Assembly (NCBI RefSeq): GCF_001010355.1
Contig: NZ_JPLA01000049.1
Coordinates: forward strand, 1-64,000
Source: Dyella japonica DSM 16301
GTDB taxonomy: Bacteria; Pseudomonadota; Gammaproteobacteria; Xanthomonadales; Rhodanobacteraceae
DNA: 64,000 nucleotides
Direction: 5' to 3'
How positions within the stretch are numbered: the stretch's first letter is position 1; the number at the start of each line of letters is the position of its first letter. Under the pieces are notes generated by a model that saw only the letters and a list, made by a program, of their open reading frames with translations, was not told the origin of the DNA and searched no databases. Below, one piece after another: positions 9,301 through 19,300 of the stretch. A program made the position numbers and the translations under genes.

Positions 9301-10126
9301 GGTGTGGAAATTCGGTCTCAACGACGGCACGGCGGCCACGCCCGACAGCATCGGATCGCTGGTGTTCACGGCAACCGATGCAGGTGGTACCGGCCAGCCC
9401 ATCACCGCGGGCATGTTGATGGGGCGCGATCCGGCCACCAGCAATCTGTGGCTGTTCTTCGGCACGGGTAAATATCTCGCTTCGGCCGATCTCAAGAACA
9501 AGGCCACGCAGACCTGGTACGGCCTGATCGTGCAGTCGAGCAACGACACGGTGGTGAGCAACCTGGTGTCGAGTGGTCGAGCGGCGCTCGTGCAGCGACA
9601 GATCCTGCTTGAATCGGCAGGTGATGCTGCCGCGACTCCGCCGGTGTCGCCAGGCCGTGCGATCACGGCCAAGCCGAGTACCAGTGACCTGGGCGACAAG
9701 TCCGGCTGGTACATGGACCTGACCTCGCCGAGCAAGGGCGCCGAGGGCGAGCGCATCGTCACGCCCAACCAGTTCCAGGGCAGCATGCTGCTTGGTACGA
9801 CGCGCATCCCGCAGGCCACCGACGCATGCAATCCCTCGGGTCGCGGCTGGATCATGGCGCTCGACCCGTTCAGCGGGACGGCCGCCAGCACCAGCTTCTT
9901 CGATCTCAACGGCAACGGTGCGATCAACGACGCCGACGGGGTGAAGTCGGGCAACAACACGCTCACCAATAGCGGCATCGGTTTCAACTCGTTGCCGAAC
10001 AACCCGATCTTCGTCGGTGGCGTGATGCTGGTCAGCTTCGACAACGGCTCGAACGGGAGCGTCTATACCGCTGGTTCGGCGGGAGCGTTCACCCGCGTGT
10101 CCTGGCGCGAACTGGTCAACCCCTGA
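6386..10126 (+). CDS. pilY1: Type IV pilus tip adhesin and assembly factor PilY1/PilC
   Basis: 1246 residues with an N-terminal Sec signal peptide (cleavage likely after SMA at 35-37). A von Willebrand A-like region begins at residue 54; its metal-ion adhesion site is DDSGS at 61-65 (DxSxS form). A long Ser/Thr/Asn-rich insert with paired cysteines follows. The C-terminal half is the PilC-type beta-propeller (GRILVAANDGMLHAFNGATG). A calcium-binding loop of the form DxNxNGxxxxxD starts at D1173. PilY1 caps the pilus, binds surfaces and controls retraction in a calcium-dependent manner in Pseudomonas and Xanthomonas. ATG 6386 is chosen over an upstream GTG at 6356 because it has GGGCGGA before it and yields a clean signal peptide. 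Confidence 0.93.
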   Translation: MNNHSSLRARAGRFTGRLLSVGLTVLALGVLSTPSMAAVTVDQQPLIIQKSLPPNIVLMFDDSGSMAWDFMPDAKFLPGATTNNNVTLVDLDALRYSGNNGTYYNPSVTYAPPVKADGTKYTAPTGIDSAFVDGFRSPTTTDVTQYASDSFCDYNNVSSRNCTSGNSTSYHYFKYYSAITTSSTNTSTYAANPRCTSGSDTLVKDGGANNGMCKHTNSKGVVSYVNPSTSCDSADTYLPASMMCQKVTTVTTTTNLFTYTVPGTNGTYTRKYIGKTGACTAANLTSASCDDSPTAQQNVANWFSYFRTRILMAKSGLMNSFSTLDTTFRVGFGSIDGNNDSKLPTDQTTKNNFNIANVKPFVDQKSAFWTWLEGETANNGTPLRTALDAVGQYYKTDQPWGAMNSDPDFDTASGNTELACRQSYTILTTDGFWNGAAAPTTIGDADSTAKTNTGANNQSYTFSAAKPYKDGVSNTLADVAMYYWVNDLRTNTSNEVPVNNEDPAFWQHMTTFTLGLGFTPTGITPAGTTVDQVFNWARGGTAINGFAWPATSSDSINNIADLAHAAVNGHGGFYSATSPEAFTSGLKDALKRATERVGTGASLAANSTQLKTGTVAYQANYYTAKWKGDLKALSINANSGAIATNPDWTATSALPAYADRKVYSYNASAASPNTPVFQFNAANVGMLSGTQQLALGATSAEQQTMISYLLGDTSQEQRNGGSLRNRDTPLGDIVNSQPVYVGAPNANQFVGKSFTGSSTFADYAAGKAGRAGRILVAANDGMLHAFNGATGAEVYAYLPSAVITSNLKQIANPAYGGTDVAHQYFNDGELTVADVYYGSPGAWHTVAVGTTGRGLAKAVYALDVTDPAVFKLLWERSAADGLSNSGYIGQMNGKPVVAQTANGSWSVLIGNGYNSSNDTAALLQFGITDGALTVHTTTDTATGNGLAAPAVWIGNSSNGISTVAYAGDAKGQVWKFGLNDGTAATPDSIGSLVFTATDAGGTGQPITAGMLMGRDPATSNLWLFFGTGKYLASADLKNKATQTWYGLIVQSSNDTVVSNLVSSGRAALVQRQILLESAGDAAATPPVSPGRAITAKPSTSDLGDKSGWYMDLTSPSKGAEGERIVTPNQFQGSMLLGTTRIPQATDACNPSGRGWIMALDPFSGTAASTSFFDLNGNGAINDADGVKSGNNTLTNSGIGFNSLPNNPIFVGGVMLVSFDNGSNGSVYTAGSAGAFTRVSWRELVNP

Positions 10127-10160
10127 GCGACCTTCCATGCGAATGAGGAAAACCCATCCC

Positions 10161-10616
10161 ATGTCCCAGCAACGCCATGCCCGTGGCAGGCTCGCACACC
10201 ATCACTTTGAACGGGGCTTCACCCTGGTCGAGATGATCGTGGTGGTGGCGATCATCGCCATACTCGCGGCTATCGCCATGCCCTCGTATTTCAAGCATGT
10301 GGCGAAGACCAACCGCATCGCCGCGCAGGGCTGCCTGTCCGAGTACGCCAATTACATGGAGCGCTACTACACCAGCAATCTGCGTTACGACCAGACGCCC
10401 GCCGGTGTGGCCAATGCCGATCCGCATCTGGACTGCCAAGCGCAAATCGCCCGCAATTACACCCTCGCACCGGCCAGCGGATCGACATCGTTCACCGTCA
10501 CGGCGACACCCACCACGGTGCAGCTCAATCGCGATGGGATGTGCGGCACACTGACACTCAACCATCGCGGTGCGCGCACGGCCAGCGGCAGCGGTGGCGT
10601 GGCCGGCTGCTGGTAA
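10161..10616 (+). CDS. pilE: Minor pilin PilE
   Basis: About 151 residues. The prepilin motif is RGFTLVEMIVVVAIIAILAAIAMPSY, with cleavage before F and Glu5 present. The mature domain resembles PilE minor pilins (LSEYANYMERYYTSNLRYDQT, then a Cys in DPHLDC and a C-terminal disulfide loop with cysteines in GMCGTL and AGCW). ATG 10161 has an AGGA upstream; ATGs at 10137 and 10143 are in frame and would lengthen the leader. It is the last gene of the fimT-pilV-pilW-pilX-pilY1-pilE operon and ends just before a strong hairpin. Confidence 0.88.
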   Translation: MSQQRHARGRLAHHHFERGFTLVEMIVVVAIIAILAAIAMPSYFKHVAKTNRIAAQGCLSEYANYMERYYTSNLRYDQTPAGVANADPHLDCQAQIARNYTLAPASGSTSFTVTATPTTVQLNRDGMCGTLTLNHRGARTASGSGGVAGCW

Positions 10617-10632
10617 GCGGGTCTGGATGGAA

Positions 10633-10656
10633 CAAGGCCGCCGCAAGGCGGCCTTG
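10633..10656. terminator. Bidirectional terminator hairpin between pilE and recD
   Basis: A perfect 10-bp inverted repeat, CAAGGCCGCC at 10633-10642 and GGCGGCCTTG at 10647-10656, closes a GCAA tetraloop. It lies between the convergent pilE and recD genes and is followed on the plus strand by CTTT. The T run is short. The AAGGCCGC core recurs in two more terminators of this window. Confidence 0.7.
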
Positions 10657-10658
10657 CT

Positions 10659-12650
10659 TTATGTGGCCGACGTGTCCGTGCTCGACCAGCGCAGGTGCAA
10701 ACCGGAGTGTCGATGCACCGGCTGCTCCACCGCCTGGCGAACGATGGCGGCGGGCGCCAGCAGGCTGAACCAGCGGCGTGCGCGCGTGATGCCGGTATAG
10801 AGCAGCTCGCGCGTCAGCACGGCACTCGCTTCGGCCGGAAGCACCAGTGCCGCATGCTCGAACTCCGAGCCCTGCGACTTGTGCACCGTCATGGCATAGA
10901 CGGTTTCGCGTTCGCCCAGGCGCGAAGGCAGCACGAAGCGCAGGCGGGTGCTGCCGTCATCCGTTGCACCGGCCACTTCGAAGGCGACGCGCAGGTGCAG
11001 GACGCCGTGTTCGTCGGGAACGCGCAGCGCAATGCCCACGTCGCCATTCATCAGGCCGAGGCTGTAATCGTTGCGCGTTACCAGCACGGGCCGGCCTTCG
11101 TACCACTCGTGGCTGCTGTCGATCAGCTGATGCTGGTGCAGCAGCTGGGCAATCTGGCGATTGAGTCCTTCGGTGCCGAAGGGACCATGCCGCAGCGCGC
11201 ACAACAGCTGGAAGCTGCCGAACGCACGCAGCACGCCACGCGCCCAGGTTTCATAAGCGGCGGCGTCGGCAACGGCCGATGGCCGTTCGCGATGCATCCA
11301 CTGGATGTAATGACGATAGCCTTGCGGTTGCAGCTCGCCATGCTGTGGCTGGAACTGCGCCTCGCCGCCGTTCAGCACCAGCTCGGCGAGTGAGCGGGCA
11401 TCGGCCGCCGCGTCGATCCATGCGATATCCGCGTGTCGTGCGGCAAGCAGCGTATGCACGCGCGCGGCATGGCCTTCGTTGACGAGCTGGGCGAGGCTGC
11501 CGATGCCGCTGTCCGCGCCGAAACGATGGCTGTGACGCAGCATGGCGACATGCTGGTCGAGCGCACGAGCATCATCGCGCACCCAGTCATCGATGCGGTC
11601 GCCGGTGGTCTCGCGCAACCAGTGCGCGGTGGCGGTGCTGTAGTGGCCAAGGTCCGCGCGTCGGCACAGATCGCCGAGGACTGCACCGGCTTCCACCGAG
11701 GAAAGTTGGTCCTTGTCGCCAAGCAGGACGAGGCGTGCCTCGTCGGGCAAAGCGGCGAGTACCGCGGACATCATCTCCAGGTCGATCATCGACGCCTCGT
11801 CGATCACCAGCACGTCCAGATGAAGCGGATGGCTGCGGTCGTGACGGAAGCGCCGCGTATCCGGGCGTGCCCCCAGCAGCCTATGCAGCGTGTCCACCTG
11901 GCTGGGAATGCTGGCGCGCACGTCACTGTCGACGTCCAGCTGCGCGATCTGCGTGCTGATGGATGACTGCAGTCGCGCGGCGGCCTTGCCGGTGGGCGCG
12001 GCCAGACGAATGCGCAGCGAGCGGCCGGTGTCCTTGCGATGCAGCGTCTGCAACAGGCCCAGCAGGCGCACCACCGTGGTGGTCTTGCCCGTGCCGGGGC
12101 CACCGGTGATCACTGTAAAAGCGCCACGCGCCGCGAGTGCGCAGGCGACACGTTGCCAGTCCGGCACGTCGGTCGCCGCGGCAGGGAACAGGCGAGCCAA
12201 CTGGCTGGCGAGCAGCGGCGGTGTGTCATGCACGCGGGCGAGCCGTTGCCCGATCGCCTCGGCGACGCGTTGTTCGTGATTCCAATAGCGACGCAGGTAG
12301 ACGCGGGTGCCGTCGAGCACCAGTGGCGACGCCGATGGCGAGGCATCATCCGATGATGCGATCAAGGCGGAATGGGCTGGCGCGGACGCTGCCGAAGCCA
12401 GTTCGGCCAGTACCGTGCGCCACGCCTCCGGCCAGCCGGCGTCATCGGCGAGCGACGCCCAGGCCGACAGATCCAGGCACAGATGACCATCGGCCTGTTG
12501 TCGGCTGACCAGCGCGCCGAGCAGCGGCAGAGCCGCGGGCGCCTGCGGGTCCTGCGCAGCGAGAAAGCGCGCAAAGGCCACGTCCAGCGGGCGCAACCAG
12601 CCACGCTCGATGGCCAGCTCCATCGCGGGGAGGGTCGCGTCATGCGGCAT
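10659..12650 (-). CDS. recD: Exodeoxyribonuclease V subunit alpha, RecD helicase
   Basis: The 663-residue 5'-3' helicase subunit of RecBCD, which processes double-strand breaks. The Walker A motif is GGPGTGKTTT with Lys189, and DVLVIDEASMIDLEMM is the Walker B region. The C-terminal superfamily 1 motifs include MTVHKSQGSEF and ELLYTGITRARRW. ATG at 12650 is preferred: a GGGGAG lies 7 bases upstream on the minus strand, whereas the nearby ATG at 12656 would be one base from it. The start overlaps the recB stop by 11 bases, so translation is coupled. It is the last gene of recC-recB-recD. Confidence 0.95.
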   Translation of the reverse strand: MPHDATLPAMELAIERGWLRPLDVAFARFLAAQDPQAPAALPLLGALVSRQQADGHLCLDLSAWASLADDAGWPEAWRTVLAELASAASAPAHSALIASSDDASPSASPLVLDGTRVYLRRYWNHEQRVAEAIGQRLARVHDTPPLLASQLARLFPAAATDVPDWQRVACALAARGAFTVITGGPGTGKTTTVVRLLGLLQTLHRKDTGRSLRIRLAAPTGKAAARLQSSISTQIAQLDVDSDVRASIPSQVDTLHRLLGARPDTRRFRHDRSHPLHLDVLVIDEASMIDLEMMSAVLAALPDEARLVLLGDKDQLSSVEAGAVLGDLCRRADLGHYSTATAHWLRETTGDRIDDWVRDDARALDQHVAMLRHSHRFGADSGIGSLAQLVNEGHAARVHTLLAARHADIAWIDAAADARSLAELVLNGGEAQFQPQHGELQPQGYRHYIQWMHRERPSAVADAAAYETWARGVLRAFGSFQLLCALRHGPFGTEGLNRQIAQLLHQHQLIDSSHEWYEGRPVLVTRNDYSLGLMNGDVGIALRVPDEHGVLHLRVAFEVAGATDDGSTRLRFVLPSRLGERETVYAMTVHKSQGSEFEHAALVLPAEASAVLTRELLYTGITRARRWFSLLAPAAIVRQAVEQPVHRHSGLHLRWSSTDTSAT

Positions 12651-15600
12651 GGGCATGCTCCCCGCTGGCGAACAGGCGATCCAGGTCATCGATCAAGGCC
12701 TTGGGCAGGCGTTCCACATGCACACCGTGCCCGGCGCCATCCACGCCGCGCAAATACAGATAAGCCACGCCGCCCATATGGCGCTCGTAGTCGTAATCGG
12801 GCAGCCGCGCGCGCAGCTGTCGATGCAGGGCCAGCGTATACAAGGCGTACTGCAGGTCGTAGCGCTCGCGCAGGATCGAGTCGCGCATGGCTTCGGCGGT
12901 GTACGCGCTGGCATCGCTGCCGAGCTTGTTGGATTTGTAGTCGATCACGTAGTAACGACCCTGCTGCTCCACCACCAGGTCGATGAAACCCTTGAGCAGG
13001 CCGTTGATGCGGTCGGCCAGCAGGGCCAGGCGAGGTCGGCCATCCAGTGTGTGTGCCGTGACCAGGCGATCGAGCGCGAGCGTGTCGACGTGGGTCGCTT
13101 CGAACCAGAATTCCAGTTCGGCGTAATGGCTGGTCATCTGCGCAAGCGAAGCTTCGGCGCCATCGGGCAAAGCCAAAGGTGTGCGCAACAGCTGAGCCAT
13201 CCATGCCGTGAGCATGGGGATATGCGCCTGCCAGCCGCGACGCTGGCAGCGCCGTGCGATTTCCTTTTCCAGCGCCGGAAGATGGTCGGCGGCTTCGGCA
13301 AAGCCCTCTTCGGCCGCCCATTCCAGCAGGTCGTGCAGGAACGTGCCGGCTTCCGCGCCGGCATGGAAGGCATGAATGCCTTGTGCTGCGGCGGCCGGCG
13401 TCGTTGGCAGGGTGAGCTGTTCGGCGCTGGCTTCGATCAGGATGTCCTGCGATGCGGTCTCGGGTACCGGCGCGCGCGCTTCTTCGGACTCGGCGTATTT
13501 CAAGCCGCTATAGCTCGCCACGCGCCAGCGCTCTGCCGGGCGACCCTGGTAGATACGGGCCTCCCATAGCGGCAGCACGTCTTCCTGCATGGCAGGCAGC
13601 GGGTGCGTACTGGCGGTGTCGAGCATGCGGATATCCATGCCGCCATCAGCACCTTGTAGCGCCTGCAGACGCGGTATGAGGTCGGCAGGCTCGATCTTCT
13701 CGCCACCAGCGAGCACATAACCGAACGCGGCCTGATGCAGCGTCGACGCCTTGCTGTTGCCCGACCGGGTACACGCCACGCCAATCCAGCAGGCGTACTG
13801 TGCGCGGGTGAGGGCGACGTAGAGCAGGCGCAGGTCTTCCTGCAGGCGCTCGCGATCGGCCAGCTTCAGTGCATCGTCGCTGGCGCGCAGGTCCATGCGC
13901 CGTTCGCCGGCGTCGTCGTGCCAGGTGAAGCTGTCGTCGGCCTTCAGCTCGCGCGCGGAGCAAACGAAAGGCAGCAAGACCAGGGGATATTCCAGGCCCT
14001 TGGATTTGTGGATGGTCACCACCTTGATCAGTGCGGCCTCGCTTTCGAGGCGCACGATCTGTTCGTCGGCGGTCTCCGACTGCGGGTCGCTCGCGCTGGC
14101 CATCTGTGCCGCGAGAAAACGAATCAAGGCATGTTCGCCATCCAACGTCGCCGCGGCATGCTGCAGCAGTTCCGCCAGATGCAGCAGATTGGTCAGCGCG
14201 CGTTCGCCATCGGCAAGCGCGAGCAGGCGCGAGGGCAGGTCGAAGGCATGCAGCAGGCCGTGCAGCATGGCCAATACGCCGTGACGTTGCCAGGTTGCGT
14301 GCAACCGACGGAAGCGATCGCCACAGGCTTCCCAGTGCTGCTCGTCCAGATTGAGGCGATCGAGTTCCTCGTCGCTTTGGCCTAGCGTGGGTGTCGCGAG
14401 TGCGGCACGCATGGCGCGATCCAAGCCCGGTTCCGCACAGGCACGCAGCCAGCGCAGCAGATCGGCTGCTTCAGGCGACGCATAAACGGAATCACGGTCG
14501 GATAGATAGACGCTCTTGAGTCCGCGCCGCTGCATTTCTTCGCGCACCTTTGCTGCTTCAGTGCCGCGGCGAACAAGGATGGCGATATCGCCCGGCCGCA
14601 GTGGCCGGAAGCGGCCATCGACATGGCGAAAACCGCAACGTCCTTCCTGCGCCGCGGCGAGCAAGTCCACCAGATAACTCGCGGCGTGACGCGCCATCAG
14701 GTCGGTATAGGCCGAGCCGCTGAGGGCATCGTCGCCTCGCTGCACCGCCAGTTGCATCGGCGGCAACGGCCGCTCGTCCAGCATCAGGCTCTCGCTGCGA
14801 CCGCGAGCACCCACCGGGAGAAACGGCAAGGCATCGCGGCCACGGCCGAAGGCGAACGCGCCGTCTTCGTGACCGTCGGCGAACTCGAACACGCGGTTCA
14901 CCGCATGGACCAGCGGTTCGGTCGAGCGGTAATTGGTGCCCAGTGTCCACATCGGTTGCTGGGCGCTGCTGCGCGCACGCAAGTAAGTGTGGATGTCCGC
15001 ACCACGGAAACCGTAGATGGCCTGCTTGGGATCGCCGATCAGCAGCAGCCCGGTGGTGTCGCGGCGCGCGTACACGCGATGGAAGATGCGCCACTGCAGC
15101 GGGTCGGTATCCTGGAACTCGTCGATCAGCGCCATCGGATACTGCGCGGCGATGGTGTCTGCCAGACGCTTGCCGGTATGGCCATGCAGTGCGCCGTCGA
15201 GGCGCTTGAGCATGTCGTCGAAGCCCAGCTGCGCGCGGCGCTGCTTGGTTTCCTCCAGCTTGGCCGCGACCCAGCGCGTGGCGTGGGCCAGCACCGGGGC
15301 GCGCCATGGCGCCACCAGGCCCAGCTGCTCCACGCAGGCTTCGATGGCATCGAAGGCGGCGTGGCGCAGCGCCTCGGCGTTCTTGTTCTTTGCCGCGACC
15401 AGGGCGGACTGCGTGTAGCGCGGCAGGGTGGCCGAGGCATCGGCACCGCCGCTCGCCCAGGAGCGCAACAGGGCGAGTTCGTCGAGCACTTTCTCGCGGC
15501 GCATCTTGTTGCCATTCAATGCGCCGGCATCGAGTGCGCGTGCGAACATGGCCTCGATCATCTCCACGGATTCAAGCCAGAATTCGCGCGCACGCGACTC

Positions 15601-16305
15601 GGCGGCGACCACCGTGCTTGCATGCTGGCGGAAGTCGTCGAGCACATGCGCAGGATCAGGCAAAGGTTTGCCATCCAGACGCAGGCTCTCAGGCGGCTGG
15701 CGCAGCAGCGGACGCAGATCGGCCTGCAGATCGGCCGGGGCTTTCCACCAACGCGACACCAGCGCGGCGCCGGCACGATCCAGTGGAAAGAAGTGGCAAC
15801 GCCAATAGTCGCGCACGATGTCGGCGAGCAGCGCGCTTTCGTCGGTGTCCGTGTCCTGCTCGAAGGCATGGCCGCTGTCGAAGGCGTGCTGGCCCAGCAT
15901 GCGCTGGCACCATGCGTGGATGGTGTGGATGGCCGATTCGTCCATCCATTGCGCTGCCAGGTCGAGCTGGCGCGCGGCACGGGCGCGCTCATCGCCATCG
16001 GCATAGACGGCCATCAGGTCGCGCAGGAAGTCGTCGGGTTCGCGGCGTCCGCGAAACGCTTCGGCCGCTTCGCCCAGGCGCTCGCGGATGCGTTCGCGCA
16101 GCTCGGCCGTGGCGGCCTTGGTGAAGGTCAGCACGAGGATCTGCGCCGGCAGCAAGGGCTTGCCTTCGGGTGTGCCATGACCGAGCACCAGTCGCAGATA
16201 CAGCGCGGCGATGGTCCAGGTCTTGCCGGTGCCGGCGCTGGCCTCGATCAGCTGGATGCCATGCAGGGGCAGCTGCAAAGGCTGGAGCGGCGCGGTCGTA
16301 GTCAT
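12640..16305 (-). CDS. recB: Exodeoxyribonuclease V subunit beta, RecB helicase-nuclease
   Basis: 1221 residues, the usual size. The N-terminal UvrD-type helicase has Walker A EASAGTGKTWT with Lys28, then LTFTKAATAELRERIRERLG. MALIDEFQDTDPLQWRIF is motif II, and KVVTIHKSKGLEYPLVLLPF is a late helicase motif. The C-terminal nuclease domain carries KGFIDLVVEQQGRYYVIDYKSN, with the D...DYK catalytic triad. RecB drives 3'-5' unwinding and performs Chi-regulated cleavage and RecA loading. The ATG at 16305 overlaps the recC stop by four bases (ATGA). Confidence 0.97.
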   Translation of the reverse strand: MTTTAPLQPLQLPLHGIQLIEASAGTGKTWTIAALYLRLVLGHGTPEGKPLLPAQILVLTFTKAATAELRERIRERLGEAAEAFRGRREPDDFLRDLMAVYADGDERARAARQLDLAAQWMDESAIHTIHAWCQRMLGQHAFDSGHAFEQDTDTDESALLADIVRDYWRCHFFPLDRAGAALVSRWWKAPADLQADLRPLLRQPPESLRLDGKPLPDPAHVLDDFRQHASTVVAAESRAREFWLESVEMIEAMFARALDAGALNGNKMRREKVLDELALLRSWASGGADASATLPRYTQSALVAAKNKNAEALRHAAFDAIEACVEQLGLVAPWRAPVLAHATRWVAAKLEETKQRRAQLGFDDMLKRLDGALHGHTGKRLADTIAAQYPMALIDEFQDTDPLQWRIFHRVYARRDTTGLLLIGDPKQAIYGFRGADIHTYLRARSSAQQPMWTLGTNYRSTEPLVHAVNRVFEFADGHEDGAFAFGRGRDALPFLPVGARGRSESLMLDERPLPPMQLAVQRGDDALSGSAYTDLMARHAASYLVDLLAAAQEGRCGFRHVDGRFRPLRPGDIAILVRRGTEAAKVREEMQRRGLKSVYLSDRDSVYASPEAADLLRWLRACAEPGLDRAMRAALATPTLGQSDEELDRLNLDEQHWEACGDRFRRLHATWQRHGVLAMLHGLLHAFDLPSRLLALADGERALTNLLHLAELLQHAAATLDGEHALIRFLAAQMASASDPQSETADEQIVRLESEAALIKVVTIHKSKGLEYPLVLLPFVCSARELKADDSFTWHDDAGERRMDLRASDDALKLADRERLQEDLRLLYVALTRAQYACWIGVACTRSGNSKASTLHQAAFGYVLAGGEKIEPADLIPRLQALQGADGGMDIRMLDTASTHPLPAMQEDVLPLWEARIYQGRPAERWRVASYSGLKYAESEEARAPVPETASQDILIEASAEQLTLPTTPAAAAQGIHAFHAGAEAGTFLHDLLEWAAEEGFAEAADHLPALEKEIARRCQRRGWQAHIPMLTAWMAQLLRTPLALPDGAEASLAQMTSHYAELEFWFEATHVDTLALDRLVTAHTLDGRPRLALLADRINGLLKGFIDLVVEQQGRYYVIDYKSNKLGSDASAYTAEAMRDSILRERYDLQYALYTLALHRQLRARLPDYDYERHMGGVAYLYLRGVDGAGHGVHVERLPKALIDDLDRLFASGEHAHAA

Positions 16306-19300
16306 GCTTCCGCTCCGTTGGTGATGGCCGCGATCATCGGCTGATAGAGCGCGAGCCAGTGATGGAAGCCGCCCGCTTCAAGGGCGTCGTAGCGTGGCCA
16401 GGCGCGTGCGAGATAAGGGTCTTCCTGCACTTCGCCGACGCCGCCAAATCCGCTGCCTTCGTAGGCAAGCTGGGCGAGCTTGCGCGCCTTTTCAGGGTCG
16501 CTGCTGTTCTGCAGCCAGGCGAACGCCGTCTTGCGCGCCACCGGCAACGGCATGCGCATGCCTTCCCGCAGACAGGAGAGCAGGGCGTTGAGGCACATCA
16601 CCGCATCGCCGGCATCGAGCGGACGGATCAGCAGGGTGGCGTCCACGCCGATGATGCGGGTGTGCACTCGCAGGCCGAGCGCATGCGCCACCACATGGAT
16701 CACCCAGGCGGCGATGGCCTTGTCGTAACGGATATCGCTTTTCTGCAGCAGCTTGCCAGTCACCAGTTCCAGTCGCGTGTAACCGCCGTGCTCGCCTTGC
16801 CGCAGGTCCGACAGCCAGTCTTCGAGACGCACGCCATGCGCCTCGTGCAGTACTTCGATCTTCTCGTCGACCAGCGGCCACTGCGTGCAGGCGGCCAGCC
16901 AGCGGGCCGCGAGATCGCCGCTGTCGCGCGTGAGCGCATCGCGCGCCAATTCGCCGAAGCCGCCGGGCGGCAGGCTGCCCTGATCCACCAGTTGCCTGGT
17001 GGCGATATCGACGGCGCCACGCACGTCGGAGGCTGCCATGGCGGTGCGCAGCACGCTGGTCATCGCGACGTGGCGCTCCAGCGCATCCAGGCCGAACGGC
17101 TCATCGTCCATCGCTTCTTCGTCGCGTACGGCGAAATGCACTTTCAGGCGATGATTGAAGAAGTGGCGAACCGGTCGCGCCACGAAGCCCTGCAACAAGC
17201 CGATGCTGATGGCGGCGTCCGGCTGCCAGGGCGCAAGTGCCGTGTTGGTCGCCTCAGCGTGCCCGCGATGGGCCTGGCGCCATTCGCTTGCATAGGTGAA
17301 CAGGCGTGCATCCGCGTCCGCGCTGAAATAGCGGCGGCTGAAGGGCTGCAGCGGATGGACCGTGGTCATGGCATCGAGCAGATGCTCGCCGGCGTGCACA
17401 TCGCTGGCATCAGCGCCTTCGCCATGCCAGCCCGCCGCCACGTAGTCGCGCAACTGGCCGACCAGGACGGACGGCGGCAGCACGCTGTTGTCGCGCACAT
17501 TGCGTCCCACCCAGCTCACATAGAGCGTGTCGCGCGCCGAGGCCAGCGCTTCCAGGAACAGGTAGCGATCGTCCTCGCGCCGCGAACGGTCGCCGGGGCG
17601 CGCATGGCCGGGCTGGGCCATCAGGTCGAAATCGGCGGGCGCCTGGCGTCGCGGATAGTCGCCGTCGTTCATGCCCAGCAGGCACACCACGCGGAACGGA
17701 ATCGCGCGCATCGGCATCAGCGTGCAGAAGCTCACCGCGCCGCCCATGAAACGCTGCGAGAGGCGGCTTTCGTCCATCGAGGCCAGCCAATGCTCGCGCA
17801 CGATGTTCAAGGGCAGCGGGAGATTGAAGTGGGCGTCCTCGCAGGCCTGCCGCCATTCGTCCAGCGCATCGTTCAAACGCGTGAGCCGATCGCTGTCGGA
17901 CGGATCGTCCGCATCGAAGAAATCGATCAGCAACTGCTGCAGGCGCTGGTGCCACTGGTCCGGCGTCGCCGGTTCGCGCATGCGCGCCCAGCAGCGTTCG
18001 AGCTGATCGAGCAGTAGCGTCAGCGGACCGATCAGCGCGGCATCGAGGCCGCCCACTTCGCCGTACGGGGCGATGCCGTGCCATGTATCACCTTCACCGA
18101 CGGCATAGCCGAGCAGCATGCGGCGCAGGCCGAAGCGCCAGGTGTTCTGCTCCACGCCGGGGAGTTCGAGACTTTGCTTCTGTTCGCGATCCAGGCCCCA
18201 GCGGATGCCGGCGCCTTCGATCCAGCGGCGCAGCGTGGGGATGCCGTTGTCGTCGATGTCGAAGCGTGCGCGCAGTGCGGGCACGTCGAGCAGGTCCAGC
18301 AGATCGCTGACGGCAAAGCGCGATTCGGGCAGGGACAACAAGTGTTCCAACGCCACCATCAAAGGCACCGCGCCACGCGATGGCTGGTCGGCCACGGAAA
18401 ACGGCAGATAGCGAGCATCGTCAGGCGGCAGGCGGCCGAACACGGCCTGCACGTGCGGCGCATAGGTCTGGATATCCGGCACCATCACGATCACGTCGCG
18501 CGGCGACAGCGGCTGGCCGCGTCGGGCCGCGTCTTCGAACATCGCCAGCAACTGGTCGTGCAGGATCTCCACTTCGCGCTGCGGGTTGTGTGCGATGTGG
18601 AAGCGCAGCGACATGTCCTCATGCCGCCATGGCTTGCGTTGCGCCGCATCGGCCGGCAGCGGTTCGAGATCCAGGATGGCCTGCTGCATCTGGCGCAACA
18701 GCGTGTTGCCGTCGGTATCGAAGAACAGGTCGATACTGCGGTTCCACGCGGCGAACTGGTTGCGGTAACCCTCGGGGCGATCGAACGCATCCAGCAGGCG
18801 GATGTAGTCGCGTCCTTGCCGCCCCCAGGCCGCCAGCAGCGGATTGACGTGCAGGTGCAGGTCCTCGAAGCGCGGTTCGTCCGGCAGGCCGGGCTTGAGG
18901 CCGTGGCGACGCTGGCTGGCCTTGAGCAGCTCGCGATCCTCGATGATGTCGGCCCAGTAGTGTCGGCACGGATTGGCCACCAGCAGCATCACCTGGCAAT
19001 GGCGCGACAGCGCGGTAAGCGCTTCCAGCGTCTGCTGTGGCAGCGAGGAAATGCCGAACACCACGATGCGTCGCGGCAGCGTGGCCGGGCGTGTGGTCAT
19101 GCCGGCGATGCGTTCGATAAAGGCTTGGTGCACGGCGGCGCGATGGTTGTGGCGCTCCTCGCCCACATCGTCGAGCAGCAGCTGCCACAGCCGCGCCTGC
19201 CAGCGCTGGTCGGCGGGCAGCGGCGTGTGCTTGCCGCGCAGCTCGTCGCGCAGTTCGTAGCGGCCGTGTTCCCAGTCGGCCAGCCAGTCCGCGCGATAGA

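Noticed and set aside
6572..10162. A 1196-codon open frame antisense to pilY1
   Set aside because: Its residues (many Arg, Gly, Val and His repeats) have no domain character; it is the mirror of GC-rich third positions in pilY1, whose own protein has clear motifs.
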